In this document: positions 15,223 through 23,167 of the stretch, in pieces
Layout of the letters: the number at the start of each line of letters is the position of its first letter
Numbering within the stretch: the stretch's first letter is position 1
Assembly (NCBI GenBank): GCA_038522735.1
Contig: JBCBJX010000015.1
Location: forward strand, 1 to 44,071
Source of the DNA: JBCBJX01 sp038522735
GTDB taxonomy: Bacteria > Pseudomonadota > Alphaproteobacteria > Caulobacterales > Parvularculaceae
DNA: 44,071 nt
Direction of reading: 5' to 3'
The notes under the pieces: generated by a model
Database searches by the model: none
What the model saw: only the letters and a program-made list of their open reading frames with translations
What the model was told of the DNA's origin: nothing
Program-made: the position numbers and the translations under genes

Positions 15223-16082
15223 GCGTCGGCGTCCGGTTTGATCGCGAAGATCTTCGCCGACGCCGCGTACTCGTTGACATCGTAACGTTTGAGGACGTCC
15301 CGCAGGCTTCCGTGGACGTCGCTCGCCGCGGTCGAGGGCCCGCAGCAGCTCGTTGTCTCGGCCGCCGGCGCGCAGCATCCCGCCTGGCCGTCGATCTCTC
15401 CGTAGGCGTTGAGATCGGACCCGTCGTCGACGACGGCGATGTCGGAAAAGCCCGCAGCTTCCAGCCCGGACTTATAATCCTCAATCGAGATCGCCCCGGC
15501 GAAACAGCCGACATAGGCGTCGAGGGACTGGGCGAGATCGTCCGGCAGCGGCTTCTTCAGAACGATGTCGGAGATCGCGGCCCGGCCGCCAGGCTTCAGA
15601 ATGCGGAAGATCTCCAAAAACACTTTCTCTTTATCCGGTGCGAGATTGACCACGCAATTGGAGATGACGCAGTCGATGCTCGCCGCGTCGAGGGGCGTCT
15701 CCTCGATCTCCGCGAGGTGGAAGGCGACGTTCACATAGCCGCCCGAGGCCGCGTTGCGGCGCGCGAGGTCGATCATGGCGGGGGTCATGTCGATCCCGAT
15801 CGCCCGGCCTGTCGGGCCGACCTGTTTTGCGGCGATGAAAACGTCGAGGCCGCCGCCTGAACCGAGATCGACGACGGTCTCGCCGGGCTTCAGGGAGGCC
15901 GTCGCCGTCGGGTTGCCGCAGGAGAGGCCGAGATTTGCGCCCTTCGGCAGGGCGTCGAGATCGGCTGCGGAATAGCCGAAGGCCGCCGCGACGCGCCCGG
16001 CCGCCGCGGCGTCCAGCGCGTCCGCGCCCGCCGCCGTCGCTCCGTATCCGTCTCGAACCGCCGTCTTGATCGCTTCGCTCAT
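15219..16082 (-). CDS. arsM: Arsenite S-adenosylmethionine methyltransferase
   Basis: A 287-residue ArsM. It methylates trivalent arsenic to volatile or less retained methylarsenicals. The SAM motif is VVDLGSGGGLDVF. Arsenic-binding cysteines are in the expected contexts: LSCGNP, VISNCVVNL and YVGCFAGA. The C-terminal region has paired cysteines (GCCAPA, SCCGPS), as in many ArsM proteins. The start at 16082 gives the family-like N-terminus MSEAIKTAVRDGYG; an in-frame ATG at 16103 would add seven residues. The frame is open further upstream without family similarity. No arsR, arsB, acr3 or arsC is adjacent. The 3' end overlaps the convergent Ppx/GppA-type gene by four bases. Confidence 0.92.
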   Translation of the reverse strand: MSEAIKTAVRDGYGATAAGADALDAAAAGRVAAAFGYSAADLDALPKGANLGLSCGNPTATASLKPGETVVDLGSGGGLDVFIAAKQVGPTGRAIGIDMTPAMIDLARRNAASGGYVNVAFHLAEIEETPLDAASIDCVISNCVVNLAPDKEKVFLEIFRILKPGGRAAISDIVLKKPLPDDLAQSLDAYVGCFAGAISIEDYKSGLEAAGFSDIAVVDDGSDLNAYGEIDGQAGCCAPAAETTSCCGPSTAASDVHGSLRDVLKRYDVNEYAASAKIFAIKPDADA

Positions 16083-16272
16083 CGTTGAACCAACTTTCGT
16101 CATTGCACTGCTAGCGATCCGAGGATCGCGCCGGACGATAGGGTGTAACGTCCGGCGCGCCTCAACGGACCCACGAAAACAGCGCGAAATGTCACAAAAG
16201 TGTTGGCGCCGCCCCTCGTGCTGCGGCCTTGGCGGGGCTTCACCCCCGGCGGCGATCACGCTAGACGACGCT

Positions 16273-17106
16273 ATGGAGCGTTCCGGAACCAAAAGGCCCG
16301 CCCCCGGCAAGCCCGCGCGCAGGAAACCGCGCCGCCCGAGCGGCCCGATCGCGAAAACCGCCCTCGGCGCAGAGCCCGAAAAACGTGGCCGGTCGGACGC
16401 GCCGGCGAAGCGCGCGCCCGACGCCGCCGGGGCCCGCGATCTCACGGTGAAGGTGAAGTCCGCCAAGGGCCGCAAGCTCTCCTCCACCCTCTGGCTGCAG
16501 CGCCAGCTGAACGACCCTTTCGTCGCCAAGGCCCGCGCCCTCGGCTACCGTTCCCGCGCCGCCTTCAAGCTTGTTGAGTTGAACGAGAAGTTCGGCCTTC
16601 TGAAGCGCGGCGGGCGCATCGTCGATCTCGGCTGCGCGCCCGGCGGCTGGTGCCAGGTGTCCGCGAAGGCCGTCGGCCCGACGGGCAAGGTCGTCGGCAT
16701 CGACTATCTCGGCATGGAGCCCGTCGAGGGGACGGACGTCCTGGAGCTCGACTTCCTCGAAGACGACGCCCCGGGGCGCCTGAAGGCCCTGCTCGACGGG
16801 CCGGCGGACGTCGTTCTTTCCGACATGGCCCAGCCCGCGACCGGCCATCGGCCGACGGATCATCTGAAGATCGTCGCCCTTTGCGAAGCGGCCCTCGACT
16901 TCGCCGAGGACGTCCTCGCCCCCGGCGGCGCCTTCGCCTGCAAGGTCCTGCAGGGCGGGACCGAGCGCCAGCTTCTCGATCGCCTGAAGACGGTCTTCAC
17001 CTCCGTGAAGCACGCCAAGCCGGAATCGAGCCGCGCGGACTCCGCGGAGATGTATGTCGTCGCGACGGGGTATCGGGGCGGAAATTCCAAACCTGATGGG
17101 GAGTAG
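16273..17106 (+). CDS. rlmE: 23S rRNA 2'-O-ribose methyltransferase RlmE (FtsJ/RrmJ)
   Basis: A 277-residue RlmE, which methylates U2552 of 23S rRNA in the A-loop. The SAM site is VDLGCAPGGWCQV. The catalytic K-D-K-E tetrad is visible as SRAAFKL, VLSDMA, CKVLQG and the late SAEMY. The first 60 or so residues are a basic, Pro/Arg/Lys-rich extension not found in the 209-residue E. coli enzyme, and common in alphaproteobacterial orthologues. The ATG at 16273 is chosen as the first plausible start clear of the divergent arsM; the frame is open further upstream. The next gene begins two bases after its stop. Confidence 0.94.
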   Translation: MERSGTKRPAPGKPARRKPRRPSGPIAKTALGAEPEKRGRSDAPAKRAPDAAGARDLTVKVKSAKGRKLSSTLWLQRQLNDPFVAKARALGYRSRAAFKLVELNEKFGLLKRGGRIVDLGCAPGGWCQVSAKAVGPTGKVVGIDYLGMEPVEGTDVLELDFLEDDAPGRLKALLDGPADVVLSDMAQPATGHRPTDHLKIVALCEAALDFAEDVLAPGGAFACKVLQGGTERQLLDRLKTVFTSVKHAKPESSRADSAEMYVVATGYRGGNSKPDGE

Positions 17107-17108
17107 AA

Positions 17109-18293
17109 ATGGACCTTATTGATCGTATTGCTGATCTTCGCTCACGAATTCAGCGTCAGAAAGATCATGTTGCGACAGAGGAAGCTGCAAAACATGCTTT
17201 CGTTCTTCCTTTCTTGCAGGCGCTTGGCTTCGACGTCTTCAACCCGCTGGAGGTCACTCCAGAGTTTGTCGCTGATGTTGGGGTGAAAAAAGGCGAGAAA
17301 GTCGATTACGCCGTTCGCGTCGATGGCGACGTTCAGATACTGATAGAGTGCAAGCCCATTGGCTCTCAATTGGAACTCAAGCACGCTGGTCAGCTTTACC
17401 GGTACTTCTCTGTTACATCGGCGAGGTTCGGTGTGCTGACGGATGGCGTCAAGTATCTATTTTATACGGATTTGGATGCTCCGAATAAAATGGATTCTAA
17501 ACCATTCTTTGTCTTGGATATATTTGACTACAAAGATGGTGAAATAGATCAGCTAAAAAAGTTCACCAAAGACATTTTCGACGTCGATGAAATTTTAAGC
17601 ACCGCTCATGACATGAAGCTTCAGCGTTCGCTCGCTGCGGAGATTGCGTCAGAATTCAAAGAACCTTCGGACGAGTTAGTTTCCCTGATAGGGAAGCGCG
17701 TCTATAGTGGCAAATTCACCCAACAGATTGCCGAGAAGTTTTCGTCGCTATTTAAGAACGCACTTCGGAATTACATCAGGGCACGGATTGATGAAAGATT
17801 GAAGTCTGCTCTTGAGAGTGGCGTCGTGATCGACGAAGTGCCGGAAGAGGATGATGTTGAGGCCGGTGACATTGAAACGACTCCGGAAGAAATCGAAGGC
17901 TTTCAGATCGTAAAGGCGATTGGCGTGGACGTTGTCAACCCGAGCCGCATTAATATGCGGGATGCCAAGTCGTACTGTGCCATTCTCCTTGATGACAACA
18001 ATCGCCGGACCATCGTGCGTTTGCATTTTAACAACCCGATACGGTTGTCGATTTCGATATTTGGGCCGAATGGTGAGCAAAAAGAAAAGCTCGAACATGT
18101 TTCTGACATATATCAGTACAAATATCAAATTCGCGACGCGATAAGGAAGTATCTGCCGAAAGACGGTTCAGAGCCGACGGTCGGTTCTGAAGCGATGAAT
18201 TCTATCGCATCCGGAGAAGCTTCAGAGTTTGGAGAATCTCGTGGCTCATTTGGCAGTGAGGACGGCGACTCTTCAAGCAGTTCGGAGTTCTGA
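17109..18293 (+). CDS. Solitary type I restriction enzyme R-like (HsdR_N / COG4748-type) nuclease-domain protein
   Basis: A 394-residue protein whose N-terminal 120 residues match the type I restriction HsdR N-terminal nuclease fold. After a charged helix (ATEEAAKHAFVLPFLQALGF) comes a PD-(D/E)xK core with Asp66 in KVDYAV and Glu80-Cys81-Lys82 in LIECKP, then QLELKHAGQLYRYF. No helicase motifs follow; the middle is helical and acidic, a C-terminal beta-rich region follows, and the tail is Ser/Glu-rich (DGDSSSSSEF). The DNA is visibly AT-richer than its surroundings, with AT-ending codons, suggesting horizontal acquisition. GGGGAG overlapping the rlmE stop serves as ribosome-binding site. No hsdM or hsdS is nearby. 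An anti-phage role is possible but not shown. Confidence 0.82.
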   Translation: MDLIDRIADLRSRIQRQKDHVATEEAAKHAFVLPFLQALGFDVFNPLEVTPEFVADVGVKKGEKVDYAVRVDGDVQILIECKPIGSQLELKHAGQLYRYFSVTSARFGVLTDGVKYLFYTDLDAPNKMDSKPFFVLDIFDYKDGEIDQLKKFTKDIFDVDEILSTAHDMKLQRSLAAEIASEFKEPSDELVSLIGKRVYSGKFTQQIAEKFSSLFKNALRNYIRARIDERLKSALESGVVIDEVPEEDDVEAGDIETTPEEIEGFQIVKAIGVDVVNPSRINMRDAKSYCAILLDDNNRRTIVRLHFNNPIRLSISIFGPNGEQKEKLEHVSDIYQYKYQIRDAIRKYLPKDGSEPTVGSEAMNSIASGEASEFGESRGSFGSEDGDSSSSSEF

Positions 18294-18316
18294 TTAGTGA
18301 CGACAGGCAAGCTCCA

Positions 18317-18838
18317 ATGAAAATCCACGTCTGCGGGTTGACGTATGTGAACGATCTCGCCGAGGCGCACGGGCCGAGCCGGGTGGTGAGCCTGCTCGCG
18401 CCGGGCGATCCGTTCCCGGAGATCGACGGAATGGGCGAGGAGGCGCACCTGCGCGTCGCCATCGACGACGTGCGCGCGCCGCTGCCGGACACCGTGCCGC
18501 CGGACCGCCGCCATGTGGAGCGCATCGTCGACTTCCTCGACGGCTGGCGGCCGGAAACGCCGCTCCTCGTCCACTGCTGGGCGGGGATCAGCCGGTCCAC
18601 GGCGACCGCGTTCATCGCCGCCTGCCTGCATAATCCGAAAGCCGATGAAAAGGCGCTTGCCGACGCCCTGCGCGCCGCTTCGCCGACGGCCTATCCCAAC
18701 ACCCGTATCATCGCCTTCGCCGACGATATTCTCGGTCGGGGCGGGCGCATGGACGCCGCCGTCGCCCAGATGGGCCGCGGCGACGTCGCCGAAATCGCCG
18801 AGCCCTTCCACATTCCATCCGTTCACCGCGTACCCTGA
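18317..18838 (+). CDS. Protein tyrosine phosphatase-like protein
   Basis: A 173-residue cysteine phosphatase with the P-loop HCWAGISRST (Cys87, Arg93), the C-x5-R signature of PTP and dual-specificity phosphatases. An upstream acidic stretch (VAIDDVRAPLPD) may supply the general acid Asp. High GC resumes here, so it is not part of the low-GC gene before it. It ends ten bases before the guaB start, so both are probably on one transcript. Substrate unknown; protein phosphotyrosine, phosphoinositide and nucleotide substrates all occur in the family. Confidence 0.85.
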   Translation: MKIHVCGLTYVNDLAEAHGPSRVVSLLAPGDPFPEIDGMGEEAHLRVAIDDVRAPLPDTVPPDRRHVERIVDFLDGWRPETPLLVHCWAGISRSTATAFIAACLHNPKADEKALADALRAASPTAYPNTRIIAFADDILGRGGRMDAAVAQMGRGDVAEIAEPFHIPSVHRVP

Positions 18839-18848
18839 GGATCGCCCT

Positions 18849-20324
18849 ATGGAAATCCGCGACGCCCTGACATTCGACGACGTTCTCCTGGAGCCGGGCC
18901 CGTCCGAGGTCATGCCCTCAGAGGTCTCCGTCGCGACGCGCCTGACCCGCGAGGTGGTGCTGAACATCCCCGTCCTCGCCGCCGCCATGGACACGGTGAC
19001 GGAGGCGGCGATGGCGATCGCCATGGCGCAGAACGGCGGCATCGGCGTCCTCCACCGCAACATGACCGTGGACGAACAGGCCGAGGCGGTGCGCCGGGTG
19101 AAGCGCTATGAGAGCGGCATGGTCGTCAATCCGTTGACGCTCACCCCCGATGCGACCCTCGCCGAGGCGCAGGCGATCATGGCGGTGAAGAAGATTTCCG
19201 GCTTTCCGGTGGTCGAAAACCCCGATGAGTCCGGGGTTGGGCGCCTCATCGGTGTGCTGACGAACCGCGACATGCGCTTCGCCGACAATCCGGACCAGCC
19301 GGTCCGCGAGCTGATGACGAAAGAGAACCTCGTCACTGTCAGCCCCGGCGTCGGGCGGGAGGAAGCCCAGCGCCTCTGCCATCGCCACCGGATCGAGCGG
19401 CTGATTGTCGTCGACGACGACAATCGCTGCATCGGCCTCATCACCGTGAAGGATATGGAGAAGGCGACGCTCTATCCGCTCGCCTCGAAGGACGGGGCGG
19501 GACGGCTTCTGGTGGCTGCGGCCTCGACGGTCGGCGATACGGGCTTCGAGCGCATCGAGGCGCTGATCGACGCCGGCTGCGACGTGGTCGTCATCGACAC
19601 CGCCCACGGACATTCCGTAAAGGTTGTCGAGCAGGTGGGCCGTGTGAAGCGGGCGTCTAACTCCACGCAGGTGATCGCCGGCAACGTTGCGACCTATGAG
19701 GCGGCGAAGGCGCTCGCCGCCGCCGGCGCGGACGCGGTGAAGGTCGGCATCGGGCCCGGCTCCATCTGCACGACGCGGATCGTCGCCGGCGTCGGCGTGC
19801 CCCAGCTCACCGCCGTCATGGACGCCTCGCGCGCCGCGCGGGAGGAAGGAGTGCCCGTCATCGCGGACGGCGGGGTGAAGTACTCCGGCGATATGGCGAA
19901 AGCCCTCGCCGCCGGCGCCGACACGGTGATGGTCGGATCCCTTCTGGCGGGGACGGACGAAGCGCCGGGCGAGGTCTTTCTCTATCAGGGAAGGTCGTAC
20001 AAGTCCTATCGCGGCATGGGCTCGATCACCGCCATGGCTCGCGGCTCGGCGGACCGCTATTTCCAGGCGGACGTCAAAGAGCAGATGAAGCTGGTGCCGG
20101 AAGGGATCGAGGGGCGCGTGCCGTACAAGGGCCCGATCGCGCCGATCCTTCACCAGCTGGTCGGCGGCGTCAGGGCCTCCATGGGCTATGTGGGCGCGCC
20201 GTCGATCGCGGAGTTCCAGAAGCGCGCGAAGTTCGTGCGCATCACCAATGCGGGCCTCCGCGAAAGCCATGTCCACGACGTCTCCATCACCCGCGAAGCG
20301 CCGAACTATCCAAGCCCGTCCTAA
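18849..20324 (+). CDS. guaB: Inosine-5'-monophosphate dehydrogenase
   Basis: A 491-residue IMPDH, which oxidises IMP to XMP with NAD, the committed step of GMP synthesis. The start at 18849 gives the canonical N-terminus (ALTFDDVLLEPG); longer in-frame extensions run inside the preceding gene. Two CBS domains occupy about 95-205 within the TIM barrel. The catalytic Cys307 is in GIGPGSICTTR; the mobile flap region appears near YRGMGSITAM. The partner guaA lies at 25064, separated by regulatory, membrane and rRNA-methylation genes. Its stop lies three bases from the stop of the convergent histidine kinase. Confidence 0.97.
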   Translation: MEIRDALTFDDVLLEPGPSEVMPSEVSVATRLTREVVLNIPVLAAAMDTVTEAAMAIAMAQNGGIGVLHRNMTVDEQAEAVRRVKRYESGMVVNPLTLTPDATLAEAQAIMAVKKISGFPVVENPDESGVGRLIGVLTNRDMRFADNPDQPVRELMTKENLVTVSPGVGREEAQRLCHRHRIERLIVVDDDNRCIGLITVKDMEKATLYPLASKDGAGRLLVAAASTVGDTGFERIEALIDAGCDVVVIDTAHGHSVKVVEQVGRVKRASNSTQVIAGNVATYEAAKALAAAGADAVKVGIGPGSICTTRIVAGVGVPQLTAVMDASRAAREEGVPVIADGGVKYSGDMAKALAAGADTVMVGSLLAGTDEAPGEVFLYQGRSYKSYRGMGSITAMARGSADRYFQADVKEQMKLVPEGIEGRVPYKGPIAPILHQLVGGVRASMGYVGAPSIAEFQKRAKFVRITNAGLRESHVHDVSITREAPNYPSPS

Positions 20325-20327
20325 GTT

Positions 20328-22112
20328 TTAGGCCGGGATTTTCTCATCCTCACGACCGCTGGTCCACTTCGCGATCAGCCGCTCCAGCGCCTCACGGCGT
20401 ACAGGCTTGGTAAGAACGTCGTCCATTGCGCCGCTCGCGCAGATCTCTTCGACCTTGTCGACGGACGCGTGGGCGGTGAGGGCGATGATCGGCGTGCGGC
20501 CCGCGGCGCGTTCGCTTTCCCACGCCCGGATCGCGGAGGCGGCCTCGCAGCCGTCCATCACGGGCATGGCCACGTCCATTAAGATGAGGTCGAACCCTCC
20601 GTCTGCGTCTTTATAGCGCGCGACGGCTTCGTCGCCGTCTTCGGCGACGGTGATGGCGGCGCGTACGGGACCGATGAGGTTCTCGACGACAAGCCGGTTC
20701 ACCTTGTTGTCGTCGGCGACGAGGATGTGAAGCCGCAGGCTGTCTCGGGCCGTTGCGGCGTTCGCCTGCGCAGCTTCAGCGGTTGGGGGCGCTTCTTCCG
20801 CTGGCGGCAGGAAAAGCTCCACCCAGAACGTCGAGCCCTCGCCGGCGGTCGACTGCAGACCGATGCGCCCGTCCATCGCCTCGGTGAGGCGTCGCGCGAT
20901 GCTGAGGCCTAGACCCGTGCCGCCATAGCTTTTCGTGGTCGTCGCCTCGGCCTGCACGAATTCTTCGAAGATCGCCGCCTGCTTGTCCTCCGGTATCCCG
21001 ACGCCCGTATCGGTCACGGAGATGCGCACGCCCATGTGGTCGTGATCCGGATGTGCGATCGGTTCGACGGCGATGTCCACGCGCCCCTCGGACGTGAATT
21101 TGACGGCGTTGCCTACAAGGTTCGTCAGTACCTGCCGTATGCGCCCTGCATCGCCCAGTAGTTCGGTCGGGACGGCCCGGTCTATCGTGACATCAAGCTT
21201 CAGCCCCTTCGCCTCGGCGCCGTGGCGCATGAGCTCCGCAACGTCGCCGACAAGGACTTTCAGATCGAAGGGTTCCGGGGCGAGTTCCAGCTTGCCCGCC
21301 TCTATCTTCGAGAAATCGAGGATATCGTTGAGGATCATGAGGAGCGCGTCGCCGGAGCGGTGCAGCATGTCCGCGAGGGCGGCCTCGCGCTCGTCAAGGC
21401 CGGAATTCTTAAGGATTTCCGCCATGCCGAGCATGCCGTTCATCGGGGTGCGTATTTCATGGCTGACGTTTGCGAGGAACTGGGATTTCGCCCGGGTCGC
21501 GGCTTCCGCCTCGCGGCGCGCCGCGCGCAGCGCTTGCGCCGCCTTTCGCATCTCCCGGCGGTAGACCGCCGCGCCGCTCCAGACGAGGAAAGCGGTGACG
21601 CATGCGATCGCGCAAACCTCGGCGTAGTCAATGCTCGCATAGATCTCGCCGACGCGCTCGCCGCCATTTTCCTCATGCTGATAAAAGAGAACGAAGTAGA
21701 CGCCGCAGAGGACCGCGAGGGCCAGGGCCCCGGCGCGAGCGCCGAACATCAGCGTCACAGTCAGCATCAGGGCGGGGAGAAGCCCGACAGCAAGAGACAG
21801 ATAATTGTCCGCAAGCGTGGCTCCATAGGCGAGGGCGAGGCCGGCGAAGCTTGTGATTGCAAGGCGTACGCCCCAGGCGAAGCGTCCCGTTTTGAGAAGG
21901 AACGGCGCGACGATCGCGAGCGCGCCGACGAACGCGCCGAAGACGAGGACGCGCGGCATGGTCGCGAAATAGTCCGTCTGCATGAAATAGAGCGCGCCCA
22001 AGAACCCCACTGCGCCGTTGCAGATGAGGAACGCGTTGAAGGCCCGCCGGCCCGCCGTATCGAGCGGATCGCGGTCGGCCGTCGTCGATGCCCGCTCCCC
22101 CGTCGAACGCAC
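20328..22112 (-). CDS. Hybrid sensor histidine kinase with membrane sensor and receiver domain
   Basis: A 594-residue protein from a GTG at 22112 preceded by GAGAGGCG; the frame is open to 22379 but that part lacks domain character and overlaps the divergent gene. Residues 25-185 hold about six membrane segments with little periplasmic loop. Next come a short coiled-coil linker, HisKA with phospho-acceptor His218 in VSHEIRTPMNG, HATPase_c (Asn335 in NLVGNAVKF, DTGVGIPED, GGTGLGLSI), and a C-terminal receiver with Asp513 in LMDVAMPVMDG and Lys569 in LTKPVRR. There is no Hpt domain or cognate response regulator nearby, so output must go through a phosphotransfer protein elsewhere. The signal is unknown. 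Confidence 0.92.
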   Translation of the reverse strand: MRSTGERASTTADRDPLDTAGRRAFNAFLICNGAVGFLGALYFMQTDYFATMPRVLVFGAFVGALAIVAPFLLKTGRFAWGVRLAITSFAGLALAYGATLADNYLSLAVGLLPALMLTVTLMFGARAGALALAVLCGVYFVLFYQHEENGGERVGEIYASIDYAEVCAIACVTAFLVWSGAAVYRREMRKAAQALRAARREAEAATRAKSQFLANVSHEIRTPMNGMLGMAEILKNSGLDEREAALADMLHRSGDALLMILNDILDFSKIEAGKLELAPEPFDLKVLVGDVAELMRHGAEAKGLKLDVTIDRAVPTELLGDAGRIRQVLTNLVGNAVKFTSEGRVDIAVEPIAHPDHDHMGVRISVTDTGVGIPEDKQAAIFEEFVQAEATTTKSYGGTGLGLSIARRLTEAMDGRIGLQSTAGEGSTFWVELFLPPAEEAPPTAEAAQANAATARDSLRLHILVADDNKVNRLVVENLIGPVRAAITVAEDGDEAVARYKDADGGFDLILMDVAMPVMDGCEAASAIRAWESERAAGRTPIIALTAHASVDKVEEICASGAMDDVLTKPVRREALERLIAKWTSGREDEKIPA

Positions 22113-22244
22113 TTCGGATCGCCTCTCGATTATCGATCCGCATAATCCGTTCGCGGCCGTTAACGCGCGCCTAACCCGCGGGCTTGTTCTGCGCCACAGC
22201 ACGCCCCACATTCTGGGTCCGCGATCAACCGGGGGGTGTCGCCC

Positions 22245-23126
22245 ATGACCGATCAGGCTCTTTCTGTCGTTTATCCCGACGAGCCGCAGATCGAAGGACC
22301 GTTGAATGTCGGGCGGCCTCATGTCGACTTCGACGATCCGAATGAGGCGGAGAACCGCCGCTTCGCGACGCGCGAACATTTCGGACGCTGGCTGCGGCAG
22401 ATTCGCGATGCGGTTTTGGCGCTGCTTTTGGCGTTGATCGCCCGGGACTACTGGGGCGTCGTCGTCGCCGCGTCGGGCCTGGCGAGCCCGCCGGGGGAAG
22501 GCTCGTCATTCTTCTCCAACCTTATCTGGAGCGCTGTGGGCGCGCCGGACGCGGCGATGAGCGGCCCGCTCCTTCGCTGGACGCTGTGCGGACTGCCGGT
22601 GCTTGTCCTTCTCGCGTTTCTCGGCTGGATCCAGCTCTATTACCTCCAGCAGCGCGATTGGGAGTGGAAGCTCGCGCGCCAGAAGGCGGGCTCCAGCACG
22701 CCGCGTGACTGCGCGATCGGTTACATGCAGGTCTTCCGGCTCTACGCCCGCACCAAACGGCGCGCGGTTTACTTGACGCTCTTCGGCGTCGTCGCTGCCT
22801 GGTGGTCGATCGCCGGGCTTATTGAGATTAGCGGTTCCGCCGTCGGCGTCGGCGCGTTTGGCGCTGCGGGGGTCTCCATAGCTTCGGCGATTCTGACGGG
22901 TCTTCTGGCGCTTCGCTTGACGTATCACGGCTACGATATCTCGAGGCGCTATGTGCCGGGCAAGACCCTGGTGCGCCGGACGCTCATCCTCGGCACCATG
23001 GCCTCGACCAGTCAGACGCCTTACGCTGACGCCGAGGCGCAGGCGAAGACGATCGAAGCCGAAGAGCTCAATCGCGAGCCCGACCTCTTTTATTCCTATC
23101 CTAAACGGCCCAAACGAACCGACTGA
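22245..23126 (+). CDS. Hypothetical membrane protein
   Basis: A 293-residue protein I do not recognise. The ATG at 22245 is preferred to the in-frame GTG at 22236 because GGGGGG lies about eight bases before it. After a soluble, acidic N-terminus (about 45 residues) come roughly five hydrophobic segments: AVLALLLALIARDYW, LCGLPVLVLLAFLGW, VYLTLFGVVAAWWSIAGLI, and a long pair around VGAFGAAGVSIASAILTGLLALRL. A cytoplasmic tail (DISRRYVPGKTLVRRTLIL) ends near YSYPKRPKRTD. It lies divergent from the sensor kinase, with the start codons about 130 bases apart, so a functional link with the kinase is possible but unproven. The rsmB-type gene follows. Confidence 0.75.
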   Translation: MTDQALSVVYPDEPQIEGPLNVGRPHVDFDDPNEAENRRFATREHFGRWLRQIRDAVLALLLALIARDYWGVVVAASGLASPPGEGSSFFSNLIWSAVGAPDAAMSGPLLRWTLCGLPVLVLLAFLGWIQLYYLQQRDWEWKLARQKAGSSTPRDCAIGYMQVFRLYARTKRRAVYLTLFGVVAAWWSIAGLIEISGSAVGVGAFGAAGVSIASAILTGLLALRLTYHGYDISRRYVPGKTLVRRTLILGTMASTSQTPYADAEAQAKTIEAEELNREPDLFYSYPKRPKRTD

Positions 23127-23167
23127 GCCGCCGGCGCTGGGCCGGCGGCGCTTAGACAGGTGAGCGC

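Noticed and set aside
16066..16272. N-terminal extension of rlmE overlapping arsM
   Set aside because: The upstream in-frame codons lie antisense to arsM's start and lack family similarity; the ATG at 16273 is a better start.
18918..20276. A 452-codon minus-strand frame opposite guaB
   Set aside because: It is a shadow of IMP dehydrogenase; no motifs, and guaB is certain.
22113..22379. N-terminal extension of the hybrid kinase
   Set aside because: The 89 extra residues overlap the divergent gene and have no domain character; the GTG at 22112 has a good ribosome-binding site.
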